Shown one piece after another: positions 26,391 to 37,000 of a DNA stretch of 64,000 nucleotides. Origin of the DNA: Owenia fusiformis (lineage: Eukaryota; Annelida; Polychaeta; Sabellida; Oweniidae); contig CAIIXF020000002.1 in NCBI GenBank assembly GCA_903813345.2, positions 9,918,650 to 9,982,649 of the forward strand, read 5' to 3'. The notes under the pieces are model-generated. The model saw only the letters and a program-made list of their open reading frames with translations, searched no databases and was not told the DNA's origin. Positions within the stretch are counted from its first letter, which is position 1, and the number at the start of each line of letters is the position of its first letter. Made by a program: the position numbers and the translations under genes.

Positions 26391-27638
26391 CAGTACTTGA
26401 TGCTAATTCTTCTTTTGCCTCTTCATTGCCATCTTTTTGACTTAAATTGGTTTCATTAATAAAGCAAGACACAATTTTTTCCTTGCCCTATAGAGGCTCA
26501 AACAAGAGCGTCTCTTGCGAGTCCTGAAAACAAATATAAGCAATTCAATATTCCATTTCTTACCCATTATAAGAATTACATGGAAAGAGGTAGCTATCAG
26601 AACTAGCAACCTTAACTTGAAAAATGTACATGCACGTAACAGTCCGCTAATTATCTAATGTACATCTAATACAATCCGTTACCGTCCATAGAATTCATAC
26701 GTAGTCGTCTAACGACATTGCGTTTGAAACCTTATTATTTACAATATGACCACGTTCCTGTTCTGGATTTGTCATTTTATGGCTTGTTTATACACAGTTT
26801 ACTTACTGTTAATAGTTTGAGTGGCTCTGAGGCACATATACTGAGAAATCACTAAAAAATATGAACTTGGACATCTCAGTCGGTAAGTTTACACCTTATA
26901 TTCCGCTTCTAGTAAACCACCTGGCAGATTTGACCCAGTCTTTATAACCATCCATATACGAGTATACGTCACCGAATGGAACTAGTTAAAAAGGAAATCT
27001 TATCTGAGAATCTTGCCTACAGGCGAGAAAGAGGACATGCTGTCTTTCCCATCCGCCATTTTTTGTTATCGTTACCGCAAAATTTTGCAAATCGCCTTGT
27101 CGTAACCGTCATGGTATAACACCGTGATCATACACTTATAATAATATGAGCATCGGTCAATAAATAAGTACCATCAAATGACAATAATATAATATCGTTG
27201 CTTTTACGGAGTTGGGTTAGGGGTATTGCTATATCCTGCATTTCTTAATCTGTAGAGGAACCAACATCGGGCTCTCATATTTCTACTTTATCAGACGACT
27301 TCATACAATTCCAGAGAAATTAATCATTCTGCTTTCTTTTGGTGATTTCGTATCTTTTAGTTGATTTCATAGAACATATTTTGCAAAGTGTGAAAAGAAT
27401 ATTAGCCCAGGACTTAATGCAATGTGGCTGTTTATTCCACCCAGGCGTTGTTTCCTAAACTAAACAAATTTATCATCAATTTTCGACTTACTGTAACTGA
27501 GGGAAAAAATGAGAAAATTTGGAGGTATTGGAAATAAAGTCAAGTTACGTTTCCATCAATATCATAAGTTATGTCATCACAGGTTAAGTAAATAAAAATT
27601 CAAACGTAAAGAGGCTTTAACACGTAGTGCAATGGGGG
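26356..27638. repeat. Direct repeat D, copy 3 (1283 bp)
   Basis: Third copy, 3274 bp from the second. It is the only copy with its natural right flank: after the G run it continues 'ctaaggttgccaaac', the end of a mariner-type terminal repeat. This shows the LINE in the other copies sits exactly within that G run. The copy ends about 250 bp before the kinase gene start codon. Confidence 0.9.
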
Positions 27639-27656
27639 GGCTAAGGTTGCCAAACT
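27464..27656. mobile_element. Solo terminal repeat of the 35122-35994 element family
   Basis: About 190 bp matching the right terminal inverted repeat of the complete element in the gene ('tttatcatcaatttt...', 'aaatttggaggtattgga', 'ggttgccaaac'). It stops short of the true tip ('cttatggaggg' is missing). Truncated copies lie at ~20908-21092 and ~24182-24364 in the other D repeats. Confidence 0.75.
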
Positions 27657-27884
27657 TTTTCACTTTTTGAATGCTAATTTCTTAAAACTGGTGCAAAATT
27701 GTAAAAGAGTCAATCGCCAATATGTGCATGCCTGTTTGGTATTTCCTCTTCATCTTTCTAAATTGATCACCGTGAATATAAAGATGTCAGCACTAATCTT
27801 AACGTTCACCCGTCCACTGATAAAATTCGAGATTTGTGAAGTTTTTTGAGTCACCAAAAGGACTTTGGACCTAGATTAGATTCA
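27657..27884 (+). promoter_or_regulatory. Presumed 5' region of the kinase/ZZ gene
   Basis: A 228-bp stretch between the transposon remnant and the first ATG of the gene. It should hold the promoter and 5' UTR unless a further upstream exon exists. 'gtgaatataaagatg' at ~27773 has a TATA-like core, but I cannot show it is used. No stop-free coding extension of exon 1 was seen beyond a TGA at ~27837 in the same frame. Confidence 0.3.
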
Positions 27885-28096
27885 ATGAATAAGTTGGATC
27901 ATTTCAAAATGGCAGGATTTGAAGAAGAAAGTGGAACTGTTCGGATATTTTCCAAAGACGATTTCACGCTTCTGACACAATTTGATAACGGTAGTTTTGG
28001 ACGTGTTTATGAAGCAAAGCTTGAAAACCACGCGCGCCATCAACGAATTGCAGTGAAGACATTTACACAAAACATCGGTGATGCGTCATCAGAAAG
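27885..28096 (+). CDS. Exon 1: kinase N-lobe, Gly-rich loop and VAIK lysine
   Basis: Begins [12 protein letters not shown] and reads into [21 protein letters not shown]. The nucleotide-binding loop is DNGSFGRV: the usual first Gly is Asp34, while Gly36 and Gly39 remain. The ATP-anchoring lysine is Lys58 in IAVKTF. Ends in phase 2 at donor 'gtaaaac'. Nucleotides 27961-27981 match the filler at both LINE 5' ends on the opposite coding strand. Another exon could lie upstream if the ATG used here is not the real start. Confidence 0.82.
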
Positions 28097-31000
28097 GTAA
28101 AACGAAAGTATATTCTTTATCTATTTCCTCTTAGTTGAGGAAATTTGTAAAGTTCGAGTCGACCTATGTCGTATTTCGAAAGTATACAATATATTTGAGT
28201 TTAAGTAATGTCGTTTTATTAACTAGTTAAAATCTAACAACATAGGAAGAAAAAACAAGTTTTGAATGGTTTGTTGAAAAGATTGACCGAGAAATAACGC
28301 TCTATTTTACATTTTATACATGTTGCTCAATTGAGAAATACACGTTATTAATTAAACTAACGGAGATCTTGGCTATGGAGCAAATATAGAAAATTGCATT
28401 TTCTAATTTTAGTCGGACACAAGCGTTGATAGAAGAGGCCACACAAATGTTTGAGGCCATACACCCTAATGTTGTTCAAATATTAGGGATCGTCTTAGAA
28501 ACTAATTATCATGCACTCGTTATGGACTTTTGTGAAAACGGATCAGTCAGAGAGTGAGTTCTTCATTTCCAAAATAATTCATCCCCTAATCGACGGTGTT
28601 GCAAATCGTACATCAAGTACATCATTTGAGGATTGTACGTTTTGTATGCGCCATATGCATAATGTTCTTTGCCATGTCATCTTTTCAGCTTACTGAGAAG
28701 TATCCCAACAATTTCAATATCCTTACGGTACAGGATATTGTACCAAGTTGCAAAAGCGATGAATTTCTTGCACCAAATGAATCCAGCGATCCTTCATTTA
28801 GATCTTAAGGCGTCAAATGTTTTGTTAGACATTTGCTGTCATGTTAAGGTAATTTGCATAGTATTCTGAATTTTTGACTTGATATATTTTGATGGAGATC
28901 ATTTGTTTATAATCAATTTGGATTCATATTTTTTGCTAGAATACGAATGTGATCTTTTACCTTATGACACATGCTTTAACATTTATTTATTAATTATTAA
29001 TTGATAATCTACTTGTTTAATTTGAGATATGCGACTTTGGCTTATCTGAGAGTTTTAGTACCAAAGGAGGGACAGTTACGCATATGTCACCACAACAATT
29101 GAAAGATTCAGGCAGACCTGCGACAAAAGAGGATGATATGTATTCGTGAGTAACAGAATTATACTTTAGAGAAATATATATCAGAATGAGCTTAGATTTT
29201 CTAAAGTTCTGACACATGTTCGTCAGAATCTGACTATATCACGTGGAAGCGTGGAAAAGAAAAGCTTGACGAATTACCCAGTCAACGGCTGCTCCTTTTT
29301 TATTACAAACTTGCCCGTCCAGTTCCTCCACAGTGAAATGGTGTCATAAGAACACAAAGCTAATGATAATAGGTCAAGAAACTACACAGGGCACTAATAA
29401 GACTTTGTAGATCTATCGTTTGAAATGTAATCAATTATAATTTCCCAAGATTAAAAGTGTTGAAAACCTATGTCTAAAATGTTTATTTCGTTGATATACG
29501 ATACTTCGTATTTCTTATGCACGTACATGATGGCTGGATTATTAGATTGCATATTTTCACAAGATACATATCAATCGATAACGTGTATTATCATCTGCAA
29601 AGGTAGAGTAGATTAGGGTAATTAGTTTGTTGTGACATATACAGATTAATGAATATGAGTTTGGATCCATTGGGATTTTGTACTCCGTGCAGTTGTAGAT
29701 TTTTAGTTATTCGTTGATAATCCTTGCTCTTCGGTCTATATTTTTCTTGATTCAACAATATTTAAAATGTCGTGTTTACAGGTATGGCATTTTTATATGG
29801 GAAGTGTTTTCTTCTGGAAGGGAGCCATACAAAGGTTCGTTGCACGTTTAATTTTTTGTGACAGGCCTCCCGACCCCAAGTCAATTCAAATCCAGTAAAT
29901 CTCAATCCCATCTATTTCTACGATATATTTGAATTATTAAGTTCATTAATTTCTAATAAGTATACTCAATCTTTTACAAATTGTACCTGGAAGTATTCCA
30001 ACTAAAATTGTGAAGTATCAGACAAAATGATAAAATATGGGTAGAGTTATGGCTACTATGCTAACATGACATCACAATACCCGGGGTGATATCTAACATT
30101 TTTGCAACAGAAGAAAGTATCTAATTCACCTATTATAATATGCAGAGTGTCTCAAAAAATGTTACACTTACAAATAGTTCAATATCTTTCATGATTTTGA
30201 ATTTTCCCCTAAAATATACCGGACCAAGATACCAAAAGACCAGTCTTTCTCGAATAAATCGACACCATCCGATTCAAAATCGGTTCATGATTGGCTGCAC
30301 AGGATAGATTTTATAGACGCATGTGAAATCTGATTTGCGCCAATTTCTCAGTGGTTGGACATGTGGTGATTAATTCTGTATTGGTGTGAATGCTGTGGGC
30401 AGTCGATGTCTTGATATGATCAATGATCTAGTTGTTCCTTTCCTGGATAGAAATACAAAATTTCATTGTCAGAGCGTTCAATTTCGTTACGTATGATGGG
30501 AACAAGATGGTGCAAAAGGCCTTTGGCAGATCGTTTGGTAGAACTCTTTGGAAATCAGAAGATAGCATTGAAACTCAATTGATTGGCCCCCAGGGTCATC
30601 CTTATATCCTTGATTTTAAAGGGCCTCTAAAGGGGTTTACAGCATTACAAAATGACCTAAATGAATTTCTACAAAAATAATTGATAGAATCAGTGTAATA
30701 TTACAATGCATGTTCGCATGGGCAAGGGTACCTCAGATCCTCAGATTTGCTTTGGAGAATGTATGTTGAGGGGACCACATGTTTATGTAGATAGACCCAA
30801 TGATCATATGAAAGAAAAATAGGAAAATTACAGAATGATTCAGTTAAAGGTCAAGCTTCTACTCAGAAGAAAGTTAAATGTTAAAGAGACTGTTCCTCTT
30901 TTGTCATTTGGTCCATCCAATCACTTAGAAGTTGGCGCAAGTCAGATTTTACGATGGGACACTAAAAGCTGTTCTGTGGAGCCAATCACACTGGCGGATT

Positions 31001-34000
31001 AGGGGGGGGGGGGGGGGGGGCCTGGGGCCCGCCCCCCCCCCTTGGGTGGGCCCAGAAAAAAAAATTGGGCCCAAAAAATTTGTTGGGCCAAACAAGGCCT
31101 TCATGCCCCAAAAAGTGGGCCTTTTTGGTCATTACTGGGCCTTTGAAGGCCTTATTTTTTAATTTCAGGCCAAATTTTGAAGAAAATGGGCCTCAAAATT
31201 TCTCTGACCTAAAATTTGCCCCCCCTTGTTGGTTCCTAGATCCTCCCCTGAATCAAGGACAGATTTTGAATCTGATGGTGTCAAATTATCCCAGAAAGAT
31301 TTGTATTTTGGTATCCAAAGTATATTTTAGGGGAAAAGTCAAAATGATGAAAGATATTGAACTTTTTGTTAGTTTAACATTTTTTTGAGACACACAGTTG
31401 TATCAAGATTTTGACGACAAACGTGTGTCAGTATCATATGTTTAAGAAAACGGACATGTTTGCGGACATATTGTACAGAAGACAACAGAATCGTTGATTT
31501 AATACCTCACTATTGTTACGCAAACGGAACGGGTTAGAAGGGCAGATCTTAACCGTTTTGAAGTTCAATTCTACAAACATGTACATTTTCTTAGTCATAT
31601 GATAAAATGTCCAGGGAACTCTGCCTACAACTCGTAAATAAAATAGTTCCCATTGACTAATAATCAAAATCATATTGTTATATCAGACAAAGTCAGTAGA
31701 AGTTCCTTGAATACTAATAAATGTTGTATCCTAATGCATTATTAATTTGAACCTAGAAAATGAACGTTTTTGCCAGTTTTCACCAATCGTCAAACTTTGG
31801 GCCTGTGGGGAGGGATTTTACAACCATAACTTATAATTTTTTTTTTAAATTCAAGTAACTATTTACTTCTGAAGGAGAAATGTAAAAACCTAATTATCAA
31901 GTAGTGTTGCCATAGCAACTGAAATGTCAGACATATTATGTAAACGATATGATGACTTTATTTCTTAGGTAACAAAAACTATTCTATTACTGTTGCTATA
32001 GCAACAGATTACATTTTTTCTTGATTTTCGCAATGTCAGATTTAGCATAATACTAAAACTAATTCCGCAGTTTCAACTGAGATATATAGGTGCCTTATAG
32101 TACCCCCTGTAGATTTTATTAGGGGAGTATGAGAAATGGTATGTAGAGAGTTGTTCAAGAGTACCACTCCGGCATCCAGTGGTTTTGAGGTCCCAACCCT
32201 GTGTTTGTGCTGATCTTTTATTGATTGATTGCGAATATATGAATTCGACTATGAGAACGTTTAAAAAAACGGGTTGGTCTAATGCCGAGAATTTATAGTA
32301 ATTAACATATTTATTTTTATATTTCAGATTCAGTGGACGAGGAAACACTTAATAAACTGTTGCTTAAGATAGGGCAGAAATTGGGAGGAGCATTTGTTAC
32401 TCTTGGTGTTGTTCTTGGTTTAGATAGATCTGATATAGAAAATATTCAAATCAGCAATCCGCATTTCGCTCAAAACTGGGGTTACGAAATCCTAACAACA
32501 TGGAAGAGCAGACAAGATGTGGATAATACAAGCATCATAGAAAAATTGTATGAGGCATTAAGGGATGATAGTGTCAATAGGGTTGACCTTGCTAAACTGT
32601 GTGGATTTGGTATGTATGTATGTAATCTTTTAAAAAATGCATTTTCTATATTAAATGTGGATATAAAGTTTGTAGAAAAAAGAATTGCATGAATTATAAA
32701 TCATTTTCTAAAATTAAGATTACAGCACATATACAGTGCATCGAAAAATGTTTGACATCAGTTCTTAAACGGGCGATATTAGATGTGTGTTACTCAGGCA
32801 ATGAAATACCTTTTATATGCATTTTCGTACTTCGAGGTTCCAACATTTTGTTACCGAATCGGCCCGCTTGGACTGTGGAGTACCAGTGATATTTGGAATG
32901 ATGAGTTTATAAAATCAACGATCAAATTCTAAGTTCTGCAAATTCGATAAGTGAAGGAATCGTTCAAATTAAAGACCTCGTAAATAATAATATTAATGAG
33001 TTCCTGGCTTTCGAAGAATTCTCTGGCTAAGTTAGTTTTGAAATAGCTAGAGGCTTGATTAAATGGGCTACCCTGTAGGTTAAACACTAAAGTTTGATTA
33101 TTTAGATAAGTCACAACACGAAATTATAGAGGGAGTTGTAAGAGGAATGCGTCCGAGTGATGAGTTCCTTCTTGCCCCAACAGCAGACAATCGCCTGGAG
33201 GAGTTGTACGATTTCATGAGGCAATGTTATACCTATAAACCCACACGGAGACCAACATTTGAAGGTTAGTGGGAGAACATCGTTAAATCAGACAATGTTG
33301 ATCAAATGGGCCATCGTACAGATATTTCCAAAATTACAAAACCAACCATACATAGCATGATATAGTATGATATGTTCCCTACCAGGTATAAAAATTTGAA
33401 AAGATTTAGTCATTAAAGATGCATTTTGCCATAGGTTTCTCCCCCAGACAATCAATGATGTCCTATTGTTATTGCTCATATAATATCTCACATACCATGG
33501 ATATATCTTGAGAATAACATTTCGGTATATTATTGCCGAAATATTGAAATAATCAACAGAACAACCAAACTCTAGAATTAAACACAATCGATCCCTCGGC
33601 TAGCGAAGGGAATCCCCACTGAGTCACACAAGCTCCCACGGGCGCCTTGAACCACGCAGCCAATTAGGTTCATGGTAAACAAATTCAATAACAAATCAGA
33701 TAAGAGGAGGACTTTCCCGGTATATTCAAACTGCAGATTGAATTAATTTCTGCGAAAATAATTAGATCGCCCAGCACAATCGCAAAATTAACACTGAAAG
33801 AGGGGGAATTGGGACTTCTTCTTTGGTAAGTAGATGGGTGAATATGTGGTGAAACTCAATATGCAAAAAGTCCAGAGGGGTCTTGATTGTGCTATACAAT
33901 GGCAGAGAGCCTCTTTAAAGGTGCAACAATTAGTGCAGAGGGGCCATTCAACGATCATGGACCAGTGTCAAAATATATTCAAGTTTGGATATTTCATCAA

Positions 34001-37000
34001 GACTAACATATGTTTTCGGTTTCTCCAAAGAAACCCCCTGGATGAACATTATTTCAGCTGTTATTCCAGCTGTTTCCGTCACCTATTCGAAATTGGCGTA
34101 TGAATCTGGTCAAACATTACATAGCTTAATGTTCCAATATTCTCACAAAATATTTGTTTTGGTGATCATTGGAACCGTAGTTTTAAAGGTAAATGTTTGT
34201 CCACTCCAAAAGGCGAATGATGAAATTTTCTCCGACGGAGATTCATCCATATTTTGTTGTAAAGGCGCATCGTCTACATGTATATAACCAGGTTGACATC
34301 CAAGAATAGAACAGGCAATTGTAGTTTGATTTGGGTAAGCATAAAATCAGATTCTATTGATTACTTTTTATAGTTTAGCAAAGTTTAATATTTATCATTT
34401 ATAGTGGTCAGTCTCTTACAATTCCACAAAATGTGAAAAAACTAATAATAACAATTTTACAAAAGCCACCTTGGGCTTATTAACCAATGTTAACAATACA
34501 AAATTAATACTAGTACAGAAAAGGATAGGTAACGATATGGAGAACTGAATTCAACAATGTTTTTCTCTTAAACCAATCATTGAAAACATTCTGTAAAAAC
34601 ATGGTATTTTATGTAATGTTGACTGATTGACAACAATTTAATGCGAAAATTATTTAGAAATATTTTATATAACTGTTTTTGTTAACATTTTTTGTTTTTT
34701 TAGTGCAATTGTTTTTGTTCCTTTCTACCAATTCTTGAGAATGAAATAAAACGTCTTTCCGAACCTTGATTGTTGGAACAAAATAGCATATATAACATGT
34801 TTTTAGACCTCTCAATATTAAAGTTATATAAAGAAATTTTTGGTTGATTTTAAAAAAGTATTCAAAAAATTAAAACAAAATCCCCCCAAAATAGATAAAA
34901 ATCAAGAAAAACCTTTTATTTTATTAACAAGATACTTTTTTAAAATCAACCAAAATTTCCTTTGAACAATTACAATATTGAGAGACCTAAACATGTTGTG
35001 TTTATGTCGTTTTGTTCCAATGAGGTTCGGAAAGATGTTTCATTTCACTCTGGAAACATGATACCAAGAGCAAAACAAGTGTTTGATGTGTTTTTTAAAA
35101 CAATATAGATGAAAGTATGTACACTCTCCTCCATAAGTTTGGCAACCTTTTTTCCCCATTGAACTACGTGTTAAAGCCTCTTTACCTTTGAATTTTTATT
35201 TACTTCACCGGCGATGAAATAACTATAATATTGATGGAAACGTAACTTGACTTTATTTCCAATACCTCCAAATTTTCTCAATTTTTTCCTCAATTACAAT
35301 AGGTCGAAAATTGATGATAAATTTGATGAATTTTTGAAAATCGTCATTCCCATGTAATCCAATGGGAAATGGGGGGTTCGGGGCAAATCAGAAATCAGGA
35401 TATCTCTTCAGTAAAAGATTCAGGAAAAAATATTTTTATATAGAAAATTGAATTGTCTAACTTTTTTGAACACTAGGTGATAAGTTTATTTGATGAATAT
35501 TAAAGTTACAGCGCTTCAAAGTCATTTTTGAAAATAATTTTTCGCCTCCTGTGTTATTTCAATGGGAGAGGTTTTTTGAAAAACAATTTTGACTTTAAAG
35601 CCCTATAACTTTGTTGAACCTGAAGAAACATATCAATTTTTTGTTAAATAAAGTTAGCAAATTCAATTGCCTGCCTAACTCGTATTTTTTGCAAGGACTC
35701 GGATGGATGGATATTCTGTCATATGACTTGCGGCAAACCTACCATTTCCCATTGGTTAACATGGAAATGTCGATTTTCAAAAATTCATCAAATTTATCAT
35801 CAATTGTCGACCTATTGTAATTGAGGAAAAAAATTGAGAAAATTTGGAGGTATTGGAATTAACGTCAAATTTCGTTTCCATCAATAGCATAAGTATTTTC
35901 ATCGCAGGTTAAGTAAATAAAAATTCAAAGGTAAAGAGGCTTTAACACGTAGTTCAATGGGGGAAAAAGGTTGCCAAACTTATGGAGGGTAGTGTATATC
36001 TATTTCAGATTATATTGTTACCATTCAAAAGATGGCCATTAAATTGACAATTTGTAAGATTTTCAGAAATTTTTGATGACTGGTTTAAGAGAAACGTGTG
36101 TTCAAAAAGTTCGCCATATCGATACCCATTCTCTACATCGTATGTTATAACTGAATTGCCTTCTTCGCACGAAAGCCATTTTGATCAATTTACCAATCTC
36201 ACAGGTATGTTCCCCAAAAAGAAATTCAATTTTGCTACCTTCATTGTCCAAATGTTTTTCTCAGATCATCATATCTATTGCAATATATATAGAAAATGTG
36301 TTTGTGTTTGAACTGAATTATCATAACACATTGTACATAATCTTTCTTCTACACATTCCCCTTAAATCTGCCTGTCTCTAGCCTAAACGGCAAATTACCT
36401 CGTCTAAATTGAGCTGCTAGACTTCGCTCAAATTTTGAAAAAATCAAAGTTAAATACTTATCTACTTCAAACACCTTTTAAAGGTTACATAAGTGCGCAA
36501 TTTTGGATAAATTCTGTTCTGTTCTATATCTTCTGATATAAGAATATCTCTGACATATTTTATCCATGCTAAATTACCCGATCTAGCTCCATAAAAATAT
36601 TTTCTTAATGATTCGATCTTTGTCTAAACTTAGAAACCTATTCCAAATTATGATTGAATCAAGAGGGGGCTGATCCAACATTTCCATATGTTCCCATAAT
36701 GCGGATGCAAATCGATGAACTCCCTAAAAAGTAACTTTGTGCCCGCTTATGAATATCATTACAGATACCCGGGTACCGATATCATGGATATTTTTGTCAT
36801 ATCCAAAACTCCTACACTATAACCTAGAATCGATAAAACACATGAACTATACAATTTTAGAGACAGAATGCTTTAAGGTGTGAATACCGTAATCCAACAC
36901 GAAATTCTGAACACTACTTTGCAGACGGCGTTCGTGACCAATTATGAAACGCTTACCCCCCATAGTGATCAAAATGTACCTGTTCATATAAGGGTTCGAT

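Noticed and set aside
27846-27884. Kinase start at a TTG at 27846
   Set aside because: TTG is an unlikely start in animals, and the first ATG in the same frame (27885) is 13 codons downstream.
30932-31388. Plus-strand frames of 76 and 107 codons through the G/C-rich element
   Set aside because: Gly/Pro/Lys-rich low complexity produced by homopolymer runs.
32073-32348. Minus-strand frame of 91 codons overlapping the Death exon acceptor
   Set aside because: No domain, mostly intronic, antisense to a well-supported exon.
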